This document shows, in pieces, positions 1 to 6,396 of a stretch of 13,397 nucleotides of DNA. Within the stretch, counting starts at the first letter, position 1. Every line of letters starts with the position of its first letter. Source of the stretch: CAIODY01 sp041192505 (GTDB taxonomy: Bacteria > Bacteroidota > Bacteroidia > Chitinophagales > CAIODY01). The position numbers and the translations under genes were made by a program. The notes under the pieces were generated by a model. That model was not told where the DNA came from, made no database searches, and was given only the letters and a program-made list of their open reading frames with translations. The stretch lies in NCBI GenBank assembly GCA_041192505.1, contig JBEEMV010000155.1:1-13397 (forward strand), written 5' to 3'.

Positions 1-119
1 ATGTAACTTTTGAAATACTGAATCATCGTATTATTCTTACACCCGAAAAAGAAATGGAAGGCTTTGAACCTAAAAAGATTATTGAAGATATTATTAAAGA
101 AATTGAAATTCCGAGATAA
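1..119 (+). CDS. Probable MoxR-type AAA ATPase, C-terminal end only (5' partial)
   Basis: Only the last 38 codons are inside the window, read in the frame that starts at base 3 and stops at TAA 117-119. The tail contains NHRIILTPEKEMEG and ends IEIPR. This resembles the C-terminal lid of Bacteroidota MoxR ATPases, where an HRI(I/L)LTPE-like stretch is followed by a short amphipathic helix and a V/I-E-V/I-P-R end. MoxR ATPases are AAA+ proteins thought to act as chaperones that assemble or activate partner complexes, often VWA-domain proteins. The Walker motifs lie outside the window, so the family call rests on a short tail. A strong terminator follows directly, so this is the end of its transcription unit. 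Confidence 0.6.
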   Translation, partial: VTFEILNHRIILTPEKEMEGFEPKKIIEDIIKEIEIPR

Positions 120-123
120 AAGC

Positions 124-156
124 AAAAAAAGCGAAGTTTTGAACTTCGCTTTTTTT
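124..156 (+). terminator. Rho-independent terminator after the MoxR-like gene
   Basis: A perfect 15-bp inverted repeat (124-138 with 142-156) has a TTG loop. Its core is GCGAAGTT/AACTTCGC, flanked by an A7 tract on the left and a T7 tract on the right. It begins 5 bases after the upstream stop codon. Because it has A and T tracts on both sides it could terminate in either direction, but its position fits the + strand gene. Confidence 0.9.
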
Positions 157-211
157 AGTATCAATGAGCTTTTAATTTATCTACCAAAACAATAATATTT
201 ATTTTTAAGTA

Positions 212-1501
212 ATGCCTAAAAAATCAATCGCAATTATCGGAGGAGGAGCTTCAGCGCTAATGTTGGCAGCACATTTAGATGAAACAAAATTTGATGTAAC
301 CATCTATGAACGTAATACGGCATTGGGCAGAAAATTTTTAGTGGCTGGTGATGGGGGCTTAAACATCACACATTCCGAACCATTAGAAAAATTTATTCAA
401 CGCTATGAACCTACCGATTTTTTTCAAAATATTATTACCAATTTTTCAAATACTGATTTAATTAGTTGGTTGCAAAATATTGGTGTCAATACATTCATAG
501 GCACAAGCGGTAGAGTATTTCCTGAAAAAAATAGTAAACCGATAGAAGTTTTAAATGCTGTTTTAGATGTTTTGAAAAATAAAAATGTTACAATTAAAAC
601 CAATTATTTGTGGAAAGGTTGGAATGAAAAAACTGAATTACAATTTGAAACAAAAGCCGAGGTTCGTGTTTCCACGAAACTCAATAATAAAATGGTTAGT
701 GAGGACACTAACCATAGCAATACCGAAATTAAAAATGTGAAATCGGATTTTGTGATTTTTGCCTTAGGCGGTAAAAGCTGGCGCATAACAGGTTCGGATG
801 GAAATTGGACAAATTATTTTTCGGAAAAAGAAATTGAAATTATAGTTTTTGAAGCATCTAATTGTGCTGTGAAAATTGATTGGAAAACAGATTTTTTGAA
901 AATTGCTGAAGGTGAATCACTGAAAAATATTTTGATAAAATGTGGCGATAATGAACGCAAAGGTGAAGTAGTAATTACAAAATTTGGATTTGAAGGTGGA
1001 GCAGTTTATGCATTGACTTCTGCCATTAGAAAACAGTTGAAAAATATGGTTAGTGAGGGCACTAACCAAGACGACACAGCTACAATTTATGTAGATTTAA
1101 AACCTATTTTCAGTCATGAAGAAATTTTAGAAAAATTAAATCAACCTAAAAAAAACTCGATAAATAATCATTTAGAAACTAAAATTGGATTAAGCAAAAC
1201 TGCTATTAATTTGTTGAAATTTTATTTGAGCAAAGAAGAATTTACCGATATGAATTTGCTTTCAAAAGCGATTAAAAATTTCCCTTTAAATGTTGTTGGT
1301 TTAGCACCAATTGATGAAGCTATTTCAACTGTTGGTGGAATCTCATTAGCTGAAATAAACGAAAATTTTGAACTAAATAAATTGCCTCGACATTTTTGTA
1401 TTGGCGAAATGCTGGATTGGAATGCACCCACAGGGGGCTATCTACTGCAAGGCAATTTTAGTATGGGATTTTGTTTGGCAAAATATCTAAATGCAAAATA
1501 A
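212..1501 (+). CDS. HI0933/BaiN-class FAD-dependent flavoprotein (TIGR03862-like) with palindrome-derived insertions
   Basis: This is a 429-aa cytosolic flavoprotein, probably an NAD(P)/FAD-dependent oxidoreductase whose substrate is unknown. The Rossmann FAD-binding motif IAIIGGGASA is at residues 6-15, with E33 placed to bind the adenosine ribose. The family stretch GRKFLVAGDGGLNITH lies at 39-54, followed by SEP. A second FAD-contacting block, GEMLDWNAPTGGYLLQ, begins at 398. The middle holds ALGGKSWRITGSDG and the segment EGGAVYAL, both typical of the PP_4765/TIGR03862 branch. From memory the protein is somewhat longer than most relatives. Residues 150-157, 161-168 and 279-286 are encoded by 24-nt palindromes and sit where relatives have loops, so they look like acquired insertions. 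The first two account for a 19-residue block at 150-168. The ATG at 212 puts the Rossmann strand immediately at the N-terminus, as expected. No Shine-Dalgarno is seen. A weak promoter-like TATTTTTA lies at 200-207, but it is too close to the start to be convincing. Confidence 0.88.
   Translation: MPKKSIAIIGGGASALMLAAHLDETKFDVTIYERNTALGRKFLVAGDGGLNITHSEPLEKFIQRYEPTDFFQNIITNFSNTDLISWLQNIGVNTFIGTSGRVFPEKNSKPIEVLNAVLDVLKNKNVTIKTNYLWKGWNEKTELQFETKAEVRVSTKLNNKMVSEDTNHSNTEIKNVKSDFVIFALGGKSWRITGSDGNWTNYFSEKEIEIIVFEASNCAVKIDWKTDFLKIAEGESLKNILIKCGDNERKGEVVITKFGFEGGAVYALTSAIRKQLKNMVSEGTNQDDTATIYVDLKPIFSHEEILEKLNQPKKNSINNHLETKIGLSKTAINLLKFYLSKEEFTDMNLLSKAIKNFPLNVVGLAPIDEAISTVGGISLAEINENFELNKLPRHFCIGEMLDWNAPTGGYLLQGNFSMGFCLAKYLNAK
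659..682 (+). repeat. 24-nt in-frame palindromic element, unit A
   Basis: GAGGTTCGTG at 659-668 pairs with CACGAAACTC at 673-682 around a TTTC loop, with a single mismatch in ten pairs. The unit starts exactly on a codon boundary and adds eight codons (EVRVSTKL, residues 150-157) to the flavoprotein. It shares the framework nnGGTTnGTG-N4-CACnAACCnn with the two units at 692 and 1046. The seventh pair is C-G here and A-T in the others, a compensated change. It is separated from the next unit by nine bases. Confidence 0.8.
692..715 (+). repeat. 24-nt in-frame palindromic element, unit B
   Basis: ATGGTTAGTG at 692-701 pairs perfectly with CACTAACCAT at 706-715 around an AGGA loop. It is in frame with the host gene and encodes MVSEDTNH (residues 161-168). 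The copy at 1046-1069 matches it at 22 of 24 positions, and the two encode almost the same octapeptide. Confidence 0.87.
1046..1069 (+). repeat. 24-nt in-frame palindromic element, second copy of unit B
   Basis: ATGGTTAGTG at 1046-1055 is followed by an AGGG loop and CACTAACCA at 1060-1068, giving a 9-bp perfect stem. The outermost pair is broken (A/A). It lies in the same orientation and the same reading frame as the copy 354 bp upstream and encodes MVSEGTNQ (residues 279-286). The site falls between an alpha-helix-like segment (SAIRKQLK) and a strand-like segment (ATIYVDL), where homologues have a loop. Confidence 0.85.
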
Positions 1502-1531
1502 TAACTTCTCAAATTTTTAATTTGAATTAGA

Positions 1532-1539
1532 TACATTTG
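1532..1539 (+). promoter_or_regulatory. Bacteroidota -7 promoter box TACATTTG for the GT87 gene
   Basis: TACATTTG matches the Bacteroidota primary sigma -7 consensus TAnnTTTG exactly. It is 18 nt upstream of the ATG at 1558, almost the same spacing as the box before the ABC-F gene. I see no good -33 TTTG at 19-23 nt upstream. The box overlaps the TTG at 1537-1539, which argues against that codon being a translation start. Confidence 0.6.
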
Positions 1540-1557
1540 AGTTTATCTTTTAAAATA

Positions 1558-2769
1558 ATGAAATCACTTTTTATAGCTATTAATCGCAATAAAATTAATT
1601 ATATCCTATTTGCATTTTTGTTGATTATGTTGGTTTTAGAAATCATTAATCAACATTTTTCGATGAATGATTTTAAAGTATATTTTTGTGCAGCCGAAAA
1701 TTTTAAAAATGGTAAACCCATTTATGGGCAATTGTTTTCGTTGGGTTCAGGATATTATAAATATTCACCATTTGCGGCTTTAATTTTTATTCCATTCACT
1801 TATGTATCGTATTTTATTGCCGAAATATTTTTCTATTTAATAAGCAGCATTGCTATTTTTTATGTTTTTAATTCAACTCTTAATTGGATTAAAAAATCGA
1901 GCGATTTGCTTTCTGCAAAAAATATTTTTTACATTTCATTATTTGGTTTTTTAGTGGTTGCAGTTCATCTTCAACGTGAATTACATTTGGGAAATGTAAA
2001 CATGATTTTATTAGCCATATTAATTTATACTTGGCAAAAAATCGAAAGTAGAGACTTTATTTTATCTGGATTTTTATTAGCTTTTGTGATATTATTCAAA
2101 CCTCATTTTGTAATTCTATTACCACTTTTGTTACTAAGAAAAGAGTGGAAAATGCTGGGTTGGCTGCTTGTAGCATTGGTTTCGTTTTCAGCAATTTCTT
2201 TTATTTATACAGGCTTTGGTAATGGATTGCAATTAATGATAGATTGGAAAAACACAATGTTATTACACAACGAAGCTACATCTGGCAACGAGCAAACTAT
2301 CTATTTTATGGCTCACCATTATTTACTACGATACTTCAATATAGGTAGTTCGATATTTGTAAATGCAGCATTGATAATACTTTGCGGTATTTTTGTTTTT
2401 GCTTTTGTTTTATTTCATTTTAAAAATGAAAAACAAAATCAACAAATTATTTTTCGAAATTATTTTTTAGAATATTTTTTATTAATTGGCTTAGTGCCTT
2501 GTATAACAGTTACCGATACTGAACATTTTTTATATTCTATTCCAGTTTTATTATGTTTGATTTCATTTTTGTATCAACATAAATTGCCAATTTATTTAGT
2601 TGTAATGGTTTCGTTTTTTCTAATTTTATTTGGAATAAAAGTTACTGGCGTTATTGGTAATTATTGGGCTGATGTGTATTTAGAACATGGGTTGTTGGGC
2701 ATTAGCAATTTAATGTTGCTGCTTGCCTTTACAGGGTTTTCAATGCTAAAAGTGAAATTGAAAGATTAA
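1558..2769 (+). CDS. GT87 (DUF2029) polytopic membrane glycosyltransferase
   Basis: This is a 403-aa integral membrane protein with roughly ten hydrophobic segments and the layout of glycosyltransferase family 87 (GT-C fold). Family members use polyprenyl-phosphate sugars to add hexoses to lipid-linked or cell-envelope acceptors. The substrate here cannot be told. Visible landmarks are DFKVYFCAA after the first membrane segment (D38, F39, Y42), GKPIY near 52-56, YSPF at 69-72, the GNVN motif at 145-148 (usually GQxN) and FKPHF at 180-184. I chose ATG 1558. An in-frame TTG at 1537 would add seven residues, but it lies inside the -7 promoter box. No other glycan-synthesis gene is nearby, so it looks like a stand-alone gene. 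Its stop overlaps the stop of the convergent DUF5916 gene by 4 bp. GC content and codon use match the neighbours. Confidence 0.85.
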   Translation: MKSLFIAINRNKINYILFAFLLIMLVLEIINQHFSMNDFKVYFCAAENFKNGKPIYGQLFSLGSGYYKYSPFAALIFIPFTYVSYFIAEIFFYLISSIAIFYVFNSTLNWIKKSSDLLSAKNIFYISLFGFLVVAVHLQRELHLGNVNMILLAILIYTWQKIESRDFILSGFLLAFVILFKPHFVILLPLLLLRKEWKMLGWLLVALVSFSAISFIYTGFGNGLQLMIDWKNTMLLHNEATSGNEQTIYFMAHHYLLRYFNIGSSIFVNAALIILCGIFVFAFVLFHFKNEKQNQQIIFRNYFLEYFLLIGLVPCITVTDTEHFLYSIPVLLCLISFLYQHKLPIYLVVMVSFFLILFGIKVTGVIGNYWADVYLEHGLLGISNLMLLLAFTGFSMLKVKLKD

Positions 2770-5258
2770 GATTTTACAAGATTATTTTTTTTTCTTGTTA
2801 GTATTTTTCCTGCATCTAAAAAATACAAAATTTTAATGGAGAACGAATTTGAAAGTGTGTTGTTAAAAGTTGAATTAAAATTGTTGATGTACTTAAATTG
2901 TTCGATATCGGCATTAGCATAAACCAAATTTTTCCAAGCAACAGTAATGGTACTACCTGGTGCAAATTGCCAATTAAAAACTAAATCTAATGTCCATGCA
3001 TTAAAATCGAAATTAGCATTAAGATTATCATTTATTGGATTCAAATTTCCGTCATTTTGTAACGTATAATAATGGCTGTAACGTCCGCCACTCCAATAAT
3101 GCCGAGCAACTAATTCAGTTGAAATTCTATTATTAAAAACGTAATCTATATTTATTGAATTGCTGATAGTTTTTACATCTCTTTTACCAAAATAGATATT
3201 ATTATTTCTTTTTGCAACAAACCCTTTTTCATTTCTATTAAAAATATTTTCATAAGTATAATTAATTAATATTTTTTTGTTCGGTCTTATTCGTGGCATA
3301 ATAGAATAGGCAAATTTATCTCGATGATACTCATCTAAAAAAACATAATCAATGTAACCATCTAAAGCAAAAGTTTTTCTGTAATCTGATGAAATGTAAG
3401 TTCGTACTTGATACACTTTAGGAATATTCACAAAATAACCTTCCGTTCGTGGGTCATAAAAATCGTGTTGAATGGTAGGTTTTACAGCTATTTGATTAAC
3501 CATAGTTAAATGGTTTCTCCAATCTGCTCTCGATTTTAATAAGAATAAATTATACGAATATTTACCCGAACTATAATTGTTTTCACGTTCAAAATAAAAA
3601 GTGTTTGTCATTTTTAAAAATCGCCAAAATGGTTTGGTAATGATTTGATTGACAGAAAAATTTTGATTGATGAAATTATTTTTAGGTAAATACCCAATAT
3701 CATTTGGGTTATATTTTTTGTCTATTATTTCTATATTATAGGATGATTGCCACATGCCAGTTATTTTGCCAAAACCAGCGCCAAAGCTACTGCCCGTAAC
3801 AGTTGTAAATAGTTTATCAGCTTTATTAAATATTGAACTTTGGTTAGCAAAAAATGCTGCAATTAAAGAATTTTTTTTGTTGTAAAATCTACCATCAACG
3901 CCCATCACATTGGCATCATTGCCTTTTTGTGTACGGGTTACATTAGTATTGATAAAGCCAATATGCGAATTGTTTTTTATTGTTTTTTCTACCACAAATA
4001 CATTGTAATTAGTAAGTGGTTCGTATATTTTTTTTTCAGTATGTTGGTTCGAATCGATGGTGGTTACAAATAAATTATTAGTAATTGAATTTAAAATACC
4101 AATAGATAAATTTTGTTTTGTTTTTCCACTAAGCTTACAAGCATTTAGCAAATTGCTTTGCTGTGGCTCGTTTTGAATGGTTAATGATGAATTGTTATGG
4201 TTATAAAAATAGTTTGATGTTTCGCCTATTCTTCTAGAATAAAACAAATTGTTTTTAGTAAAAAGTTCGGCACCTTCTAAAAAAAACGGACGACGTTCTT
4301 CATATTGTATTTCGTAAGGGCTTAAATTTTTTACCAATTGGTCGGATATTACTTGCCCAAAATCGGGCACCAAAGTCATATCTAAAGTAAAGCTTTCGCT
4401 AATGCCATATTTTATATCGGCACCACCTTTAATATTGCTGCCATGTACATTGCCTTGCGATAGATAATACGCTGAAGCATAAGGCGATAAAGAGATACGG
4501 GGCGGTGGCTTTATATTTTCAATACCAATAATTGGATTCATTTTTGGTACAAATGCCGATGTAGTGGGTGGTGTAGGACACCAATTGGTGATTTCTTTTT
4601 TGCGTCGTATTTCTCTGGCAAAATCTACCGTCCAATCTTGTTTGTTGGCTTTTGGAAACCGAATGGTAGAGTAGGGTATTTTAAATTCGGCATACCAACC
4701 ATCTTTATCAATAAAGGTTTTGCTTTCCCATACTGCATCCCACGAACCATCAATATCTTTGCCGCCATTGGTGGCTTTAAAATCATCTTGCACATTATCT
4801 ATCGAAACGCCAAAGCCATAAGCATTTTGCCCATCATGATAAGTATCGAAGAATACATAAAAATTTTCGGTTTGCTTAAATACATTTCCCCTGGTAGTAA
4901 ATATATGCTGTATGCTATCTATGTGTTTATCTATACAGGTAGCAAATACATAAAGTGCTTCATCATCGTATACAATTTTTACTTCGGTAGGTTCTGTAGC
5001 ATTATTGCCAGTATAGGGTTCAAATTGGTAAGTAAGATGAATGGGTGAAATGTTTTTCCAACATTCATCATTTGCTTTGCCATCAATCTTGGGTGCTATT
5101 TCAATTTTTTTTGTCGACATATATTTTTCATAATCAACTGCCCATAATTGCGTTGATTGAAAAAATAAAATGAAAAGAAATAGTTTGTTCAACAAGTGTT
5201 TAAATTTTAGTGCAAGATATAATGTTCGGTTTTGGAAATATGCTAATCTTTTTTCCAT
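2766..5258 (-). CDS. DUF5916 outer-membrane protein with CBM9-like N-terminal domain
   Basis: This 830-aa protein is probably exported to the outer membrane. A hydrophobic signal segment runs from about residue 22 to 40 and ends in WA-VD. The mature part opens with a CBM9-like beta-sandwich (about 50-240), recognisable from KIDGKANDECW at 57-67, YDDEALYVFATCID near 100 and DWTVDFAREIRRK further on. The remainder is rich in alternating aromatic/polar strands with many Y, N and F residues, ends SFSIKILYFLDAG plus a basic tail, and fits the DUF5916 beta-barrel region. The function of DUF5916 proteins is not established; a role in binding or passing glycans is a guess from the CBM9-like fold. The ATG at 5258 overlaps the upstream ThiF-like gene by 16 bp, suggesting translational coupling. 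It gives an unusually long 21-residue stretch before the signal peptide. A start at TTG 5195 (codon 22) would give a standard signal peptide. Confidence 0.85.
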   Translation of the reverse strand: MEKRLAYFQNRTLYLALKFKHLLNKLFLFILFFQSTQLWAVDYEKYMSTKKIEIAPKIDGKANDECWKNISPIHLTYQFEPYTGNNATEPTEVKIVYDDEALYVFATCIDKHIDSIQHIFTTRGNVFKQTENFYVFFDTYHDGQNAYGFGVSIDNVQDDFKATNGGKDIDGSWDAVWESKTFIDKDGWYAEFKIPYSTIRFPKANKQDWTVDFAREIRRKKEITNWCPTPPTTSAFVPKMNPIIGIENIKPPPRISLSPYASAYYLSQGNVHGSNIKGGADIKYGISESFTLDMTLVPDFGQVISDQLVKNLSPYEIQYEERRPFFLEGAELFTKNNLFYSRRIGETSNYFYNHNNSSLTIQNEPQQSNLLNACKLSGKTKQNLSIGILNSITNNLFVTTIDSNQHTEKKIYEPLTNYNVFVVEKTIKNNSHIGFINTNVTRTQKGNDANVMGVDGRFYNKKNSLIAAFFANQSSIFNKADKLFTTVTGSSFGAGFGKITGMWQSSYNIEIIDKKYNPNDIGYLPKNNFINQNFSVNQIITKPFWRFLKMTNTFYFERENNYSSGKYSYNLFLLKSRADWRNHLTMVNQIAVKPTIQHDFYDPRTEGYFVNIPKVYQVRTYISSDYRKTFALDGYIDYVFLDEYHRDKFAYSIMPRIRPNKKILINYTYENIFNRNEKGFVAKRNNNIYFGKRDVKTISNSINIDYVFNNRISTELVARHYWSGGRYSHYYTLQNDGNLNPINDNLNANFDFNAWTLDLVFNWQFAPGSTITVAWKNLVYANADIEQFKYINNFNSTFNNTLSNSFSIKILYFLDAGKILTRKKNNLVKS

Positions 5259-6319
5259 GCCATTATACCGCCTTTTAGGTTATAAATATTCGTAAATCCA
5301 AATTTATCTTGCAGCCGCTGTTGTGCTATTTTACTGCGTTCGCCAACTTTGCAATAAAGTATTACAGGTTTATCCGTTGCCATAAATTGTGGCTGCTTTA
5401 TTAAATCATTCATCTGCATCCAATCACCACCAATATTAAATTCTTCATGTTCATATTGCTCTCTAACATCAATTAATTGAAATAATTCGTTGCTCTGTAT
5501 TTTTAATTTTAATTCTTTTACAGATATATCATTTGTGTTTTCTGTTTCGCAATTTTCTATTAAATCATATGATTGCAATAATCCATTTTTAATTAAATGA
5601 GCAACGGCCAATTCATCTTTTTCAAATTGTAAAATATTTTGTTGCATCGTTTGCCCATCCCAAATCAATAATTTATTATACAAAATATTGCCTATGCCTG
5701 TAATTACTTTAATAGTTTCATGTGCTTGTAATGTGCCCATTACACCAGCTACTGTGCTTAATACACCAGCTTCAGCACAGTTTAAACTTTGCTTAGGAGC
5801 TTCGGGAAATAGGCAACGATAAGTGCCGCTTCTTTGATTATTATGTAACGGAAAATTAAATACGCCCAACTGCCCATTAAATTGATGGATAGAAGCACTT
5901 ACTAAAATTTTATTTGATAATACACAAGCATCATTTATTAAATACCGAGTAGAAAAATTATCAGTTGTATCAACTATAATATCATACTGATTAATAATTT
6001 CAAGTGCATTTATTTTATCAATAGCTGGATGAAAATTAAATTTAAAATCGGGTAATCGCTGTTGTAAAGCTTTTGTTTTTAATTCGCCAATTTGAGATTT
6101 ATTAAATAAAATTTGCCGATGTAAATTGTTGATTGATACTTCATCATTTTCTGCTATACCTATATTACCAATGCCAGCAGCCGATAGATACAAAATAACG
6201 GGGCATCCTAAACCGCCTGCACCCACTATCAAAACTTTAGCATCATGCAATTTTTGTTGAGCCGATACGCCAAAATTGGGTAATATTATTTGTCGTTCAA
6301 ATTTATTAAAATCAAGCAT
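5243..6319 (-). CDS. ThiF/MoeB/HesA-type adenylyltransferase fused to a rhodanese domain
   Basis: This 358-aa cytosolic protein belongs to the E1-like family that adenylates the C-terminal glycine of a ubiquitin-like sulfur carrier (ThiS or MoaD). The fused rhodanese domain can supply persulfide sulfur. The E1 domain (about 1-245) has FERQIILPNFG, the ATP loop GAGGLG at 33-38, D59 with NLHRQ at 65-69, K81, and TDNFSTR at 119-125. SLNCAEAGV places the candidate catalytic cysteine at C181. The rhodanese domain (about 265-358) has DVRE at 284-287 and the active loop CKVGERS with C323. The zinc-binding CxxC pairs of E. coli MoeB are absent: the first is reduced to TYRC (C169) and the second is missing. 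I believe TYRC is common in Bacteroidota relatives. No thiS, moaD or other thiamine/molybdopterin gene is in the window, so pathway assignment (thiamine, molybdopterin or other sulfur transfer) is open. Its 3' end overlaps the start of the DUF5916 gene. Confidence 0.9.
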   Translation of the reverse strand: MLDFNKFERQIILPNFGVSAQQKLHDAKVLIVGAGGLGCPVILYLSAAGIGNIGIAENDEVSINNLHRQILFNKSQIGELKTKALQQRLPDFKFNFHPAIDKINALEIINQYDIIVDTTDNFSTRYLINDACVLSNKILVSASIHQFNGQLGVFNFPLHNNQRSGTYRCLFPEAPKQSLNCAEAGVLSTVAGVMGTLQAHETIKVITGIGNILYNKLLIWDGQTMQQNILQFEKDELAVAHLIKNGLLQSYDLIENCETENTNDISVKELKLKIQSNELFQLIDVREQYEHEEFNIGGDWMQMNDLIKQPQFMATDKPVILYCKVGERSKIAQQRLQDKFGFTNIYNLKGGIMAWKKD

Positions 6320-6323
6320 CGTG

Positions 6324-6331
6324 CAAATGTA
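6324..6331 (-). promoter_or_regulatory. Possible -7 box TACATTTG upstream of the ThiF-like gene
   Basis: Read on the minus strand, TACATTTG matches TAnnTTTG exactly. A CCTTTGTTA sequence provides a TTTG 24 nt further upstream, slightly beyond the usual spacing. The box ends only 4 nt before the ATG at 6319, so the transcript would be leaderless or nearly so. It lies in the 77-bp gap between the T9SS-sorted protein gene and the ThiF-like gene, where an internal promoter would make sense. Confidence 0.4.
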
Positions 6332-6396
6332 GGAACTCCAATATTATAATTATAACAAAGGTTATTAATGGTGAAAATGATTGTATTAGAAAATAA

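Noticed and set aside
659..1069. Possible CRISPR-like or tandem repeat array from the three palindromes
   Set aside because: There are only three units with unequal spacing (9 and 330 nt), they lie within a continuous protein-coding frame, and there are no cas genes.
4028..4036. Homopolymer T9 runs (also 2785-2793) inside the DUF5916 gene as possible phase-variation sites
   Set aside because: Runs of this length are expected in such AT-rich DNA, and one lies at the extreme 3' end where slippage would hardly matter. No sign of switching is visible.
4638..5048. A 136-codon open frame on the + strand, antisense to the DUF5916 gene
   Set aside because: It lies entirely within a well-supported gene on the other strand, has no promoter or recognisable domain, and its composition mirrors the opposite strand.
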